From positions 310,001 to 374,000 of the forward strand of contig DASPKM010000001.1 of assembly GCA_035628135.1 (NCBI GenBank): a stretch of DNA of 64,000 nt. Reading direction: 5' to 3'. Of the stretch, positions 26,096-34,254 are shown piece after piece; position 1 is the first letter of the stretch; each line of letters begins with the position of its first letter. The notes beneath the pieces were generated by a model. That model did no database searches, was not told the origin of the DNA, and saw only the letters and a list, made by a program, of their open reading frames with translations. A program made the translations under genes and the position numbers. The DNA is from DASPKM01 sp035628135. Its GTDB lineage: Bacteria; Bacteroidota; Bacteroidia; Chitinophagales; Chitinophagaceae.

Positions 26096-26686
26096 ATGTT
26101 TATAGAACCTCACATTACCGGCGTCCGGCGGGGCTGGATAGAAGTTATCTGCGGCTCCATGTTCTCCGGTAAAACGGAAGAGCTCATCCGGCGCCTCAAA
26201 AGGGCCAAGATCGCCAACCTGAAGGTGGAGATCTTCAAGCCCGCCATGGATACCCGGTATCATGACCAACAGATTGTTTCCCACGATGAGAATGCCATTC
26301 TTTCCACGCCTATCGATAACTCGCAAACCATACTCCTGCTGGCCAACGGCGTGGATGTTATTGGCATCGATGAAGCCCAGTTCTTCGACGACCAGTTGCC
26401 CGAGGTGTGCGACCAATTGGCTGCAAGCGGGGCCAGGGTAATAGTGGCGGGGCTCGATATGGATTATACCGGCAAGCCTTTCGGGCAGATACCTTTTTTA
26501 TTATCCAAGGCCGATTATATTACCAAGCTGCATGCTATCTGTGTCAATTGCGGCAACATTGCCAGTTTTTCTTTCCGCAAATCTGCGGGTGGCGGAAAGG
26601 TGCTGCTGGGTGAAAAAGATCTGTATGAACCAAGGTGCAGGCAATGCTTCAGGGATGGTGAACGCGAGAAGTCATTAGGTCATTAG
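26096..26686 (+). CDS. tdk: Thymidine kinase
   Basis: Type II thymidine kinase of 196 residues, salvaging thymidine to dTMP. P-loop EVICGSMFSGKTEELIRRL (16-34), Asp/Glu catalytic motif VIGIDEAQFFDD (about 88-99), lasso domain with LDMDYTGKPFG, and two zinc-binding CxxC pairs (AICVNCGN and EPRCRQCF). The C-terminus is odd: after FRDGERE it ends KSLGH-stop, and these last codons lie inside the GTCATTA repeat (26669-26750), so the repeat supplies the stop. Confidence 0.95.
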   Translation: MFIEPHITGVRRGWIEVICGSMFSGKTEELIRRLKRAKIANLKVEIFKPAMDTRYHDQQIVSHDENAILSTPIDNSQTILLLANGVDVIGIDEAQFFDDQLPEVCDQLAASGARVIVAGLDMDYTGKPFGQIPFLLSKADYITKLHAICVNCGNIASFSFRKSAGGGKVLLGEKDLYEPRCRQCFRDGEREKSLGH

Positions 26687-26750
26687 GTCATTAAGTCATA
26701 GAGTAACCGGTCAATAATCAATAATGACCCAATGACCATTAACGACTAAC
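26669..26750. repeat. GTCATTA-type palindromic repeat after tdk
   Basis: Tandem units GTCATTAG-GTCATTAG-GTCATTAA-GTCAT on the left arm face units reading GACCCAATGACC on the right, with CAATAATCAATAATG in between that matches the AT-rich repeat family. The arms can pair. tdk ends inside the left arm and ccmB starts just past the right arm. Confidence 0.75.
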
Positions 26751-26754
26751 AACT

Positions 26755-27414
26755 ATGAAATCTCTCCAACACATAACCGAACTGTTTAAAAAAGACGTGC
26801 TGCTGGAAATACGGCAGCAATACACTTTTTACGGCATCGTGTTATATGTTGCTTCCACCATTTTTGTGTTGTACCTGGCAATGGGACAACCAGAAGCCAT
26901 TGTATGGAATGGCCTGTTCTGGATGATCCAGCTTTTCATTTGCATCAATGCGGTGGCAAAAAGTTTTCTGCAGGAAAGCAGGGGGCGCATGCTTTATTTT
27001 TATTCCATTGCGGGCCCGCGGGATTTTATTTTGTCCAAGCTGCTGTTCAATTCCATCCTCATGGTGGCCATGAGCCTGGTGAGCCTGATCATATTTCAAT
27101 TATTGCTGGGCAATCCTTTGGAAAATTTCTTAAAGTTCGTGGGCATCGTTTGCCTCGGCGGATGGAGCCTGAGCCTGGTATTTACTTTTCTGGCGGCCAT
27201 TGCCGCCCGCGCTCAGCAAAACGCAGCCATGATGGCCATACTGGGATTCCCGCTGATTATCCCACAAATATTATTGCTGATGCGCATATCCAATACCGCT
27301 TTTGCGCAGGTGGTGCAGGGGGGATTATGGCAAATAGTATTGCTGCTGATAGGTTTGGATATACTGGTGATTGTATTGGCGGTGATATTGTTCCCTTTTC
27401 TTTGGAAAGATTAA
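26755..27414 (+). CDS. ccmB: Cytochrome c biogenesis heme-export subunit CcmB
   Basis: Inner-membrane protein of 219 residues with six TM helices, the normal size for CcmB, a membrane subunit of the CcmABCD complex that releases heme-loaded CcmE in system I. Family features: early FKKDVLLEIRQQYTFYGIVLYV, ESRGRMLYFYSIAGPRDFILSKLLFN (40-90 region), and AAIAARAQQNAAMMAILGFPLIIPQI. ATG at 26755 is directly behind the GTCATTA repeat. ccmC follows after 67 bp with its own promoter candidate. No ccmA ATPase is in the window. Confidence 0.92.
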   Translation: MKSLQHITELFKKDVLLEIRQQYTFYGIVLYVASTIFVLYLAMGQPEAIVWNGLFWMIQLFICINAVAKSFLQESRGRMLYFYSIAGPRDFILSKLLFNSILMVAMSLVSLIIFQLLLGNPLENFLKFVGIVCLGGWSLSLVFTFLAAIAARAQQNAAMMAILGFPLIIPQILLLMRISNTAFAQVVQGGLWQIVLLLIGLDILVIVLAVILFPFLWKD

Positions 27415-27436
27415 AACTTACCTCCCAACGAGTCCG

Positions 27437-27466
27437 TTGGAAATTGCGATTTCCCCCCTATTTTTG
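27437..27466 (+). promoter_or_regulatory. Promoter before ccmC
   Basis: TTG (27437-27439), 19-bp spacer, then TATTTTTG (27459-27466), exact for the Bacteroidota -33/-7 pattern; ccmC ATG at 27482, giving a very short leader. Suggests ccmC can be transcribed apart from ccmB. Confidence 0.65.
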
Positions 27467-27481
27467 CCCCCACGCTCCATT

Positions 27482-28150
27482 ATGCTTCGTCAATCCTGGT
27501 GGAAAATATTGAGTCTCGTTCTGTTGGTTATCACTTTCGTCGCCGGCTTCCTGGGCGACGTTCCCGCCAAACCCATCCTTAACGAAACCATCCGCAACCT
27601 GTACTTCCATGTAAGTATGTGGTTTGCCATGATGATCTTCTTTATCGTGTCGCTGGTATATTCTATAAAGTACCTGCGCACCGGCAATATCCTGCACGAC
27701 CGTTACGCCCTTGAATATGCGCAAACGGGCATAGTGTTCGGCATGCTCGGGCTGCTTACCGGCATGATCTGGGCCAACTATACCTGGGGAGAACCCTGGA
27801 GCAACGATCCCAAACAATTGGGCGCCGCTATCGCCCTGCTGATATACTTCGCTTACCTGGTGCTGAGAAATTCATTGACCGATGAGGACAGGCGCGCCAA
27901 GACGGCCGCCGTATACAATGTGTTTGCTTTTTTTATGCTTATTCCCACCATTTGGATAATTCCACGACTGATGGATAGCCTGCATCCCGGCGGCCAGGGC
28001 AACCCCGCCTTCGGAACAGACGATATCGATAACAGGATGCGCATGATATTCTGGCCCGCGGCCGTGCCCGGGTGGACACTGCTCGGCGTATGGATGACCA
28101 CGCTGCGCATTCGCCTGCGCAGGCTGCACGACAATAAACTCAATGCTTGA
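27482..28150 (+). CDS. ccmC: Heme-handling protein CcmC
   Basis: Inner-membrane heme-handling protein of 222 residues from ATG 27482 (a TTG at 27437 lies within the promoter and is rejected). Six TM helices. The periplasmic tryptophan-rich WWD-type motif that binds heme is recognisable as WANYTWGEPWSNDPKQ (about 97-112), with conserved histidines in RNLYFHVSMWF and in the later loop (MDSLHPGGQGNP). It works with CcmB in loading heme to CcmE. It is followed 2 bp later by a CcmD-like small protein. Confidence 0.92.
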   Translation: MLRQSWWKILSLVLLVITFVAGFLGDVPAKPILNETIRNLYFHVSMWFAMMIFFIVSLVYSIKYLRTGNILHDRYALEYAQTGIVFGMLGLLTGMIWANYTWGEPWSNDPKQLGAAIALLIYFAYLVLRNSLTDEDRRAKTAAVYNVFAFFMLIPTIWIIPRLMDSLHPGGQGNPAFGTDDIDNRMRMIFWPAAVPGWTLLGVWMTTLRIRLRRLHDNKLNA

Positions 28151-28152
28151 TC

Positions 28153-28389
28153 ATGAAAAAAATAATCAGTCTCCTGTTTCTTCTTTGTGCGGTTCTTGTT
28201 GCTTTTGCGCAGGGAGGAAATACGGGAGCCGATGGGCCGGTTGAGATGGCCGACGCAATGCGCAGCAACGGAAAAATATACGTTGTCGTGGCGGTGTTGC
28301 TCACCATTTTACTGGGCTTGTTCATTTATCTTTTCCGACTGGATCGAAAGATTTCCAGGCTCGAAAAAGACAAGTCATTGAGTCATTAG
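28153..28389 (+). CDS. CcmD-like small membrane protein
   Basis: 78-residue protein from ATG 28153 (TTG 28147 rejected), with a signal-like start (KKIISLLFLLCAVLVAFAQ), a short periplasmic segment, and one TM helix (IYVVVAVLLTILLGLFIYLF) followed by a basic/acidic coil RLDRKISRLEKD. Position just behind ccmC and the single helix with charged C-tail suggest the CcmD role of anchoring heme handling, although CcmD normally lacks a cleaved signal. The end, KSLSH-stop, lies in the GTCATTA repeat exactly as in tdk. Confidence 0.7.
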   Translation: MKKIISLLFLLCAVLVAFAQGGNTGADGPVEMADAMRSNGKIYVVVAVLLTILLGLFIYLFRLDRKISRLEKDKSLSH

Positions 28390-28440
28390 GTCATTAAGTC
28401 ATTTACTATTGACCTAATGACTCAATGACCCAATGACTCC
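28372..28440. repeat. GTCATTA-type palindromic repeat after ccmD-like gene
   Basis: Left arm AGTCATTGAGTCATTAGGTCATT, spacer TTACTATT, right arm GACCTAATGACTCAATGACC: nearly perfect inverted repeat able to form a long hairpin. The ccmD-like stop TAG (28387-28389) lies in the left arm. Could serve as terminator before gdh. Confidence 0.8.
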
Positions 28441-28477
28441 TTAATATTTCACGATTGTAAACCAAAATAACCAAGTC

Positions 28478-29896
28478 ATGTCAGGACAAAATGGATACAG
28501 TTTTTTCGAAAGCGTTTCAAAGAGTTTCGATAAAGCTGCCCGCTTCACCAAATGGGACCCGGGAATACTGGAGCAGATAAAGCAATGCAACTCCGTATAC
28601 CAGATGAGGTTTCCCGTTAGGATAGGAGACAAGATAGAGGTAATAGAAGCATACCGTGTACAACACTCGCACCACAAGCTGCCGTGCAAGGGCGGCATCC
28701 GCTTTGCCGCCGAAGTTAACCAGGATGAAGTGATGGCGCTGGCCGCGCTCATGACCTATAAATGTGCCATCGTTAACGTGCCATTCGGTGGTGGAAAGGG
28801 AGGCATTAAAATCGATCCTAAAAAATATACTCCATACGAGCTGGAAAAAATCACGCGCCGCTATACCGCGGAGCTGGTGAAAAAGAACTTCATCGGGCCC
28901 GGCACCGATGTGCCCGCGCCCGACTACGGGACAGGTGAACGTGAAATGGCCTGGATAGTGGATACGTATGCATCACTGCGTCCCGGCGAAATCGATGCCC
29001 TCGGTTGCGTTACCGGCAAGCCCGTTACACAGGGCGGCGTACGCGGCAGGAGGGAAGCCACCGGCCTCGGAGTGTTCTTCGGCATACGCGAAGTCTGCAA
29101 TATCAAAGAGCAAATGGACAAAAGAGGACTCAGCACCGGTGTGGAAGGAAAACGCGTATGTGTGCAGGGGTTGGGAAACGTGGGTTATCATACCGCTAAA
29201 TTTTTCCAGGAAGCAGGTTCTAAGATCGTGGGCCTCGCAGAATACGAAGGGTCCATCTGGAGCGACCAGGGCCTGGACGTGGACGCAGTAGTAGAGCACC
29301 GCAAAAAAACCGGCTCCATTCTCAACTTCCCCGGCGCAAATAATTTTGCACGGAACCTCGATGCGCTGGAAATGGAATGCGATATCCTGATACCTGCCGC
29401 ACTCGAGAATGTGATCAATAAAGACAACGCTCCAAAAATAAAAGCAAAGATTATCGGCGAAGGCGCCAACGGGCCCCTGACCCCTGAGGCAGACGATATT
29501 TTTGTACAAAAGAATATACTGGTAGTGCCCGACATGTACCTGAATGCAGGCGGTGTTACGGTGTCTTATTTCGAGTGGTTGAAAAACCTTAGCCACGTGC
29601 GCTATGGCCGCATGGAAAAGCGCTTTACCGAAAACCTCAACAGCCACATTCTGGGGCAAATAGAAGAGCTTACCGACAAGCGGGTGCGCGCCGATGAAAG
29701 AAAGTTCATCGTGCATGGACCCGATGAAGTAGACCTTGTGAGAAGCGGTCTTGAACAAACCATGATCGAAGCCACTGCCGAGATCATGAACATCTGGACA
29801 AGCAATCCCGATATTCCCGATATGCGTACCGCGGCTTATGTATCCGCTATCAATAAGGTAGCGACAAGCTATGCGGAGCTGGGCATCTTCCCGTAA
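28478..29896 (+). CDS. gdhA: Glu/Leu/Phe/Val dehydrogenase
   Basis: NAD(P)-dependent amino-acid dehydrogenase of 472 residues, most like glutamate dehydrogenase, linking ammonium and 2-oxoglutarate. Substrate and catalytic Lys motifs HHKLPCKGGIRF and VNVPFGGGKGGIKIDP (about 65-111), catalytic Asp in GTDVPAPDYGTGEREM, Rossmann motif CVQGLGNVGYHTAKF (about 227-241), and GEGANGPLTPEAD. The gene ends 15 bp before a strong bidirectional terminator. Coenzyme preference cannot be told from these motifs with confidence; symbol is by function. Confidence 0.93.
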   Translation: MSGQNGYSFFESVSKSFDKAARFTKWDPGILEQIKQCNSVYQMRFPVRIGDKIEVIEAYRVQHSHHKLPCKGGIRFAAEVNQDEVMALAALMTYKCAIVNVPFGGGKGGIKIDPKKYTPYELEKITRRYTAELVKKNFIGPGTDVPAPDYGTGEREMAWIVDTYASLRPGEIDALGCVTGKPVTQGGVRGRREATGLGVFFGIREVCNIKEQMDKRGLSTGVEGKRVCVQGLGNVGYHTAKFFQEAGSKIVGLAEYEGSIWSDQGLDVDAVVEHRKKTGSILNFPGANNFARNLDALEMECDILIPAALENVINKDNAPKIKAKIIGEGANGPLTPEADDIFVQKNILVVPDMYLNAGGVTVSYFEWLKNLSHVRYGRMEKRFTENLNSHILGQIEELTDKRVRADERKFIVHGPDEVDLVRSGLEQTMIEATAEIMNIWTSNPDIPDMRTAAYVSAINKVATSYAELGIFP

Positions 29897-29913
29897 AGAA
29901 GCTGTACCGTTTT

Positions 29914-29948
29914 AAAAGCGTTTCTTTCTCTAAGAAAGGAACGCTTTT
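29914..29948. terminator. Bidirectional Rho-independent terminator
   Basis: 15-bp stem AAAAGCGTTTCTTTC / GAAAGGAACGCTTTT (one G-T pair), 5-nt loop, with A-rich 5' and T-rich 3' flanks (TTTT then CATTTTT). It lies between the convergent gdh and LanC-like genes and fits termination from both sides. Confidence 0.9.
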
Positions 29949-29953
29949 CATTT

Positions 29954-31348
29954 TTAGAATGGATCATCGGGCAACCGCGTAGCGAATTTCCTTCCTGTTT
30001 TATGAGCATGTAACTTCAAATATAATAGACCCATGCCCGCATTACCATAGAAGTAACCGGTAAACACCGCTTCCTTACCGGGTGTTTCCATAAATGCATA
30101 TTGCTTAACCGGCCAATACATTTCGTTGTTTGTAATAATTGCCCTGCCGGTGATATAATGAGCAATTTCTTCTGCTTTTTCTATGATGCGCTTGTCCTTG
30201 AAGTGTGGGTATATGTCGACCAGGAAATTCGCGATGCCGGCCAGGTCGAATCGGTTGTCGATTTGCAACGAGTCTTTCCCGAATACGCTGTCCAATTTCC
30301 CCGGAACACCGCTTTTAAGGATGGTATTGATGCATTCCTGTGTAAGGTTCCTCCAGTTTGAGTTTCGCGTTATGCGTGATAGTTGAACGAAAAGCCTTGC
30401 GCTTCCCGCGTTCCCATGCGCCCAGCCAAGGTCGTGTTTGGAAGTATATCCTTCGTTAGGGATACCATAGGGAAGTAACAACAGGCCATTGGTGCGGCTT
30501 GCATGCAGGTCGAGATACGAGGCTGCGCGTATTGCAGCATCCAGAAACGGTTTATGCCCGGTCTTTTCATACAGCCTGGCGAGGAAATAGCCTATGCCCG
30601 CTGTGCCATGCGAAAAGTTCGGCAGATTGATCTTCCTTTCAGTATGTAAATACCAGTAAAGGGTGCCATTGACAGGGCTATCAGGAACTATTTTCGCCAG
30701 TAGTTGTGTCCCTGCTTGTTGCGCCAATGACAGTGTAACTGGTCTCTTCATTTTTTCAGCTGCATAAAGCAGACCTAATCCAGTGCCGGCTGATCCGTTC
30801 AGCACGTCGTTGTATTTTCCCCACATCAAGCCGTGTTCTGTTTTTTCGGCACTTGTTTCCAGCAGTCTCAGGTACCTGGCAGCGTTAGTCAGGTATGCAG
30901 GATTGCCAGTGACTTCATAGCTCTCGTATAATGCAACCATAATTCCCGCGGACCCATAATAAAGGCCACTGGGCCTTTTAAAGCCCGGAGCTGCCATGGG
31001 CAGGCTATCAGGGATATTATTGGACAGATAATCGGCTACTCTGCGGATAGACACCAGGTATTGCTCTGACTTTGTGACGCGATAGAGCTCAATAAAAAAT
31101 AGCAGTTTGCCCGCCATGCCATCGCCGATATCGTTGCTAATTACAAGCGGCGTCCTGGTATCATCGGGCCAGGGAAAGCTGTCGATACCCTGGATAAAGG
31201 CCGCAGCCTTTTGCGCTAATTCCAGGTAATCGGGTTGGCCGCCCTGCGATTTTGCCGGCATGGCAATACCAATGGCCCATACCAGGCAAACAAAAAAATA
31301 ACCAATAAATGTGCGGCGAAAACGGTGGAGGCGCGGATGAATTTGCAT
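29954..31348 (-). CDS. Exported LanC-fold (lanthionine cyclase-like) protein
   Basis: 464 residues with an N-terminal signal or anchor (YFFVCLVWAIGIAMPAKS). The body shows repeated GxxG motifs of a LanC-type alpha/alpha barrel: GLYYGSAGIMVAL (128-140), LNGSAGTGLGLLYA (183-196), NFSHGTAGIGYFL (244-256), GWAHGNAGSARLF (308-320) and GYFYGNAGMGLLYL near the end. True LanC cyclases bind zinc through a Cys in WCxG and a Cys-His pair in CHG; here the WCxG position is WAHG and no CHG is present, so zinc cyclase activity is unlikely. No lantibiotic precursor or dehydratase is nearby. It may be a carbohydrate-active or binding barrel; function unknown. Confidence 0.8.
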   Translation of the reverse strand: MQIHPRLHRFRRTFIGYFFVCLVWAIGIAMPAKSQGGQPDYLELAQKAAAFIQGIDSFPWPDDTRTPLVISNDIGDGMAGKLLFFIELYRVTKSEQYLVSIRRVADYLSNNIPDSLPMAAPGFKRPSGLYYGSAGIMVALYESYEVTGNPAYLTNAARYLRLLETSAEKTEHGLMWGKYNDVLNGSAGTGLGLLYAAEKMKRPVTLSLAQQAGTQLLAKIVPDSPVNGTLYWYLHTERKINLPNFSHGTAGIGYFLARLYEKTGHKPFLDAAIRAASYLDLHASRTNGLLLLPYGIPNEGYTSKHDLGWAHGNAGSARLFVQLSRITRNSNWRNLTQECINTILKSGVPGKLDSVFGKDSLQIDNRFDLAGIANFLVDIYPHFKDKRIIEKAEEIAHYITGRAIITNNEMYWPVKQYAFMETPGKEAVFTGYFYGNAGMGLLYLKLHAHKTGRKFATRLPDDPF

Positions 31349-31418
31349 AAGCGTGTTGTAATTGCAAAAAGATAAATATATCCTTCCAATTAATAGCGCC
31401 GCTTATCCTAAACCAGTA

Positions 31419-33728
31419 TTAATCTTCGTCCTCAGCCAGAATAATATGCTTGTAACGGTTGTACAGGTACGATACCAATAACAATATCGCTCCCAGAGAA
31501 ATGAAGGAAACCGTTTTTGAAATAGTGGTGGTTTGATTAAGATCGTAGGTAAATAATTTAATAAGGGTGATGATAAAGAAAGCAATACCCGTAAACCGCC
31601 AATGCTTTTTCTTTTTATTGATGCCCATTATTATCAGAAACAAGGCGTATACGCTCCACAGAATGCTCAGTCCCAGTTTATATTCATTGTCCGAATCGCC
31701 CATGCCCATCCAATTCAGGTATTCAAAGCTGATGATGGTAAGCGCGGCGATGTGAATGAACACACCGAACATTTTTCTGAGCGCCTGGTCTTTTATAATA
31801 TTCGACAGGGAACGGCTGCCCAATGCAAGCACTATTGCCGCGGTAGCGATCATTACATATCGCAACAATATATTCCAAAGCCCGAAATAAGTTATTTCAC
31901 CCGAATAATACATGCTGGCAAGTTCATTCAGCCCGCTAAGCCCTTGCACGAGGAATACTATCAGAATGAAACTGAGCACGATAACGGCGATGCCCGCCAG
32001 TAACTTTCTTTTTATCCAGCGTTCGTTGATATAGGCTACCAAGCCCACAAATACCATAGAGTACAATATTACCGCACAGGCGTTGAACGCGCCAATTTCA
32101 CTTTCCGCACTTGCAATGGACGGTTGATCTTCGATCCACCTGAAATACGATTGAATTTCCAGCAGGAACATGATGTAGCACGTTATCAGAAAAAGAAATG
32201 GCAATCCCTGGTCGTAAAACTGCAGGTACATCGGCCTGTCATCTGCCTCATGCGCCGGCTTTCTATTGAAGTGGAGATAAAGAATGGCCGCTTGTGAAAT
32301 GGCCACCAATAAGCCGGTAAGAAAATGAATATTAAAAAGAATAGATGAAGATCTTGAAGACCAGATCATGCCCGGATGCGAAGTCCAGTCTTCCACCAGG
32401 CTGATAAAAGCAAGCACCGATAATATCGCCGCCAGCTTTTCATAACCCGTTCTTGCCTGCGTGCGCCCTATAAAAAATATGATCACGGCTTCCATGGTCC
32501 ACAACAGCGTCACCCAACTGCCGTCGAGCTGAACAGGGACTGCAATGGTAATAAAGGTGATCACCAGCCCGAGCAATAAATAAAACAGAGCTTTGTCCGC
32601 GAGACGTAATTTTTTTATCACCAGGCTTACGGCGAGGTGAACAACCGCATTGACGACCGTGAACAATCCCAGCAAGTGTTCGGTGTCTTCATTGCCATCG
32701 AGTATGGAATATCCAAAGCCATAAAATATAAAAGCATTCGACAATAGTATCGATACATCATCCACGCCGTACTGTTCTTTTCTGATAAGCTTGTAAGCGA
32801 GAAAAGTGGTGTAAAAAATAATAAAGAACACGGAGAGGAAAATAAAGGCAATGTTGAAATGGCGCGGTTCGTATTGCCAGATGAACCAGATGCTGTAAAT
32901 GACCCAGGTTAAAACAAATGCTGCATAGAACAGCGACTTCCAGTATTTTTTCAGTGACAATATCAATATGCCCGCATTGATGATGGCGATGTACGTGAAC
33001 AGCACCGCATACCGCCCCGATTCATCGCTGAGCAGGAAGGGAATGGCGTACGCGCCCACCAGTCCCAGGTGCGCGATAATGATGCGGTTGTATACCAGCG
33101 ATGCATATACCGTTGCCACCGTAAACACCAGCATCAGCCCAAATGCGGTGAGCTGCGGCAGCATGCCATAAAAACTATAAGCGATATAGGTAATGAAGTA
33201 CAGCACGGCCAATCCTCCGCCCATGAGCACCGAGCTGTATGCCTCGTATTTCTTTTTTAACCTGATGGCCACGCCCACCAGTATCAGCCCATTTACGTAG
33301 CCCATCATCACCCGCACCATCGGGTTTACCAGGTTATGTTCGATGGCATATTTGGCGCCGATGAATATGCCGATGATGGTAATGAGTATGCCCACCTTGC
33401 TGGTGAGATTGCCACCGATAAACTCTTCGAGCGTTGTTTTCTTTTGAGCGCTTTGCGATGGGCTTATGGGAGGTGGCTTTGTTGAGGTGGTTTGCGTTTG
33501 CGTTGCTGCGGTCTCCTTTGCTCTCGGCGGCTGGATGGTTTCCTGCGGCTCCACAATTCTTTTTGGGGCTTGTTCGCGCACCGGCTTTGGGGCTGAACCG
33601 GCGGCCTGCTTCTTCAATTGCTCCAGCTCGTTCATCAATTGAATGAGCTGCTTGGTTATGTTGGTCTGGTGCCTGGCCAGCTCATTGATCTGCTCGGAAA
33701 GCTGTTCAATTTTTTCGTGTATGTCCAA
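31419..33728 (-). CDS. DUF2339 polytopic membrane protein
   Basis: 769-residue inner-membrane protein of the DUF2339 family. The first 45 residues form a coiled coil (EKIEQLSEQINELARHQTN), then a Pro/Gln/Thr-rich linker to about residue 98, then EEFIGGNLTSKVGILITIIG, which is the conserved family entry, and about 20 or more TM helices to the C-terminus. Members are widespread, function unknown; some are annotated as possible cell-envelope proteins. It starts 24 bp after the stop of the HsdR-N-like gene and is likely co-transcribed with it. Confidence 0.88.
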   Translation of the reverse strand: MDIHEKIEQLSEQINELARHQTNITKQLIQLMNELEQLKKQAAGSAPKPVREQAPKRIVEPQETIQPPRAKETAATQTQTTSTKPPPISPSQSAQKKTTLEEFIGGNLTSKVGILITIIGIFIGAKYAIEHNLVNPMVRVMMGYVNGLILVGVAIRLKKKYEAYSSVLMGGGLAVLYFITYIAYSFYGMLPQLTAFGLMLVFTVATVYASLVYNRIIIAHLGLVGAYAIPFLLSDESGRYAVLFTYIAIINAGILILSLKKYWKSLFYAAFVLTWVIYSIWFIWQYEPRHFNIAFIFLSVFFIIFYTTFLAYKLIRKEQYGVDDVSILLSNAFIFYGFGYSILDGNEDTEHLLGLFTVVNAVVHLAVSLVIKKLRLADKALFYLLLGLVITFITIAVPVQLDGSWVTLLWTMEAVIIFFIGRTQARTGYEKLAAILSVLAFISLVEDWTSHPGMIWSSRSSSILFNIHFLTGLLVAISQAAILYLHFNRKPAHEADDRPMYLQFYDQGLPFLFLITCYIMFLLEIQSYFRWIEDQPSIASAESEIGAFNACAVILYSMVFVGLVAYINERWIKRKLLAGIAVIVLSFILIVFLVQGLSGLNELASMYYSGEITYFGLWNILLRYVMIATAAIVLALGSRSLSNIIKDQALRKMFGVFIHIAALTIISFEYLNWMGMGDSDNEYKLGLSILWSVYALFLIIMGINKKKKHWRFTGIAFFIITLIKLFTYDLNQTTTISKTVSFISLGAILLLVSYLYNRYKHIILAEDED

Positions 33729-33752
33729 GGGAAGTTATTTAGGGGTTTAGAT

Positions 33753-34193
33753 CTATTCCCAGGTTGGAAGCTGATCCACCGGTTTAAAATCCATTTCCTC
33801 TTTCACGTATGCCAGCGATTGTTCGCCATTGGTAAGCACCAGGTATTTTACAGGCACCGCGATATTGTAATGTAAAGCCTGCCAGATAACGGTGCTGTCG
33901 AGCTTGCGCTCCATTTTCTTGCATTCTACCATCATCCAGGGCCGGGCCGCCTGGTTGAACACCATGATGTCAAAACGCTTTTTACGCTCGCCCAGTTTTA
34001 TTTCCCGCTCGATGGCCACGTACGATGAAGGATATTTCATTACCTGCACCAGGAATTGTACAAAATTTTGACGCACCCACTCCTCCGAGGTCAGCCTCAG
34101 CCATGTTTTGCGCAATTCATCAAAAATAAATTCCCTTCTTTCCTCATCCTCCTTGATCTTAAAAGGATGGGGTGGATAATGAACCCGGATCAT
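33753..34193 (-). CDS. Orphan HsdR-N-like nuclease-fold protein
   Basis: 146-residue soluble protein of the HSDR_N_2 type (type I restriction enzyme R N-terminal-like domain), here not joined to a helicase. PD-(D/E)xK-type residues are visible: Glu in AIEREIKLGERKKRFDIMVF (Asp of RFDIMVF) and the E-x-K of WMMVECKKME. A Q-motif-like WQALHYN follows. No HsdM or HsdS is near. Such stand-alone proteins are common in Bacteroidota and their role is not established. A -7 element ends only 4 bp before the ATG, hinting at a leaderless mRNA. Confidence 0.82.
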   Translation of the reverse strand: MIRVHYPPHPFKIKEDEERREFIFDELRKTWLRLTSEEWVRQNFVQFLVQVMKYPSSYVAIEREIKLGERKKRFDIMVFNQAARPWMMVECKKMERKLDSTVIWQALHYNIAVPVKYLVLTNGEQSLAYVKEEMDFKPVDQLPTWE

Positions 34194-34197
34194 GCCT

Positions 34198-34205
34198 CAA
34201 AAGTA
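34198..34205 (-). promoter_or_regulatory. -7 element TACTTTTG, leaderless-type
   Basis: Exact TAnnTTTG on the minus strand, ending 4 bp before the ATG at 34193. Transcription would start at or next to the first codon. Confidence 0.5.
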
Positions 34206-34254
34206 ATTTTTATATTTAGACCCTGAACTAAACACTCCCGGGGAGAGGGAGGCT

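Noticed and set aside
28973..29758. 261-residue minus-strand frame inside gdh
   Set aside because: Antisense shadow of a conserved dehydrogenase.
29954..31348. Lantibiotic biosynthesis cluster
   Set aside because: No LanB/LanM dehydratase, precursor peptide or exporter nearby, and the LanC-type zinc ligands are missing.
33753..34193. Type I restriction-modification system
   Set aside because: Only the small HsdR-N-like domain is present; no helicase, HsdM or HsdS.
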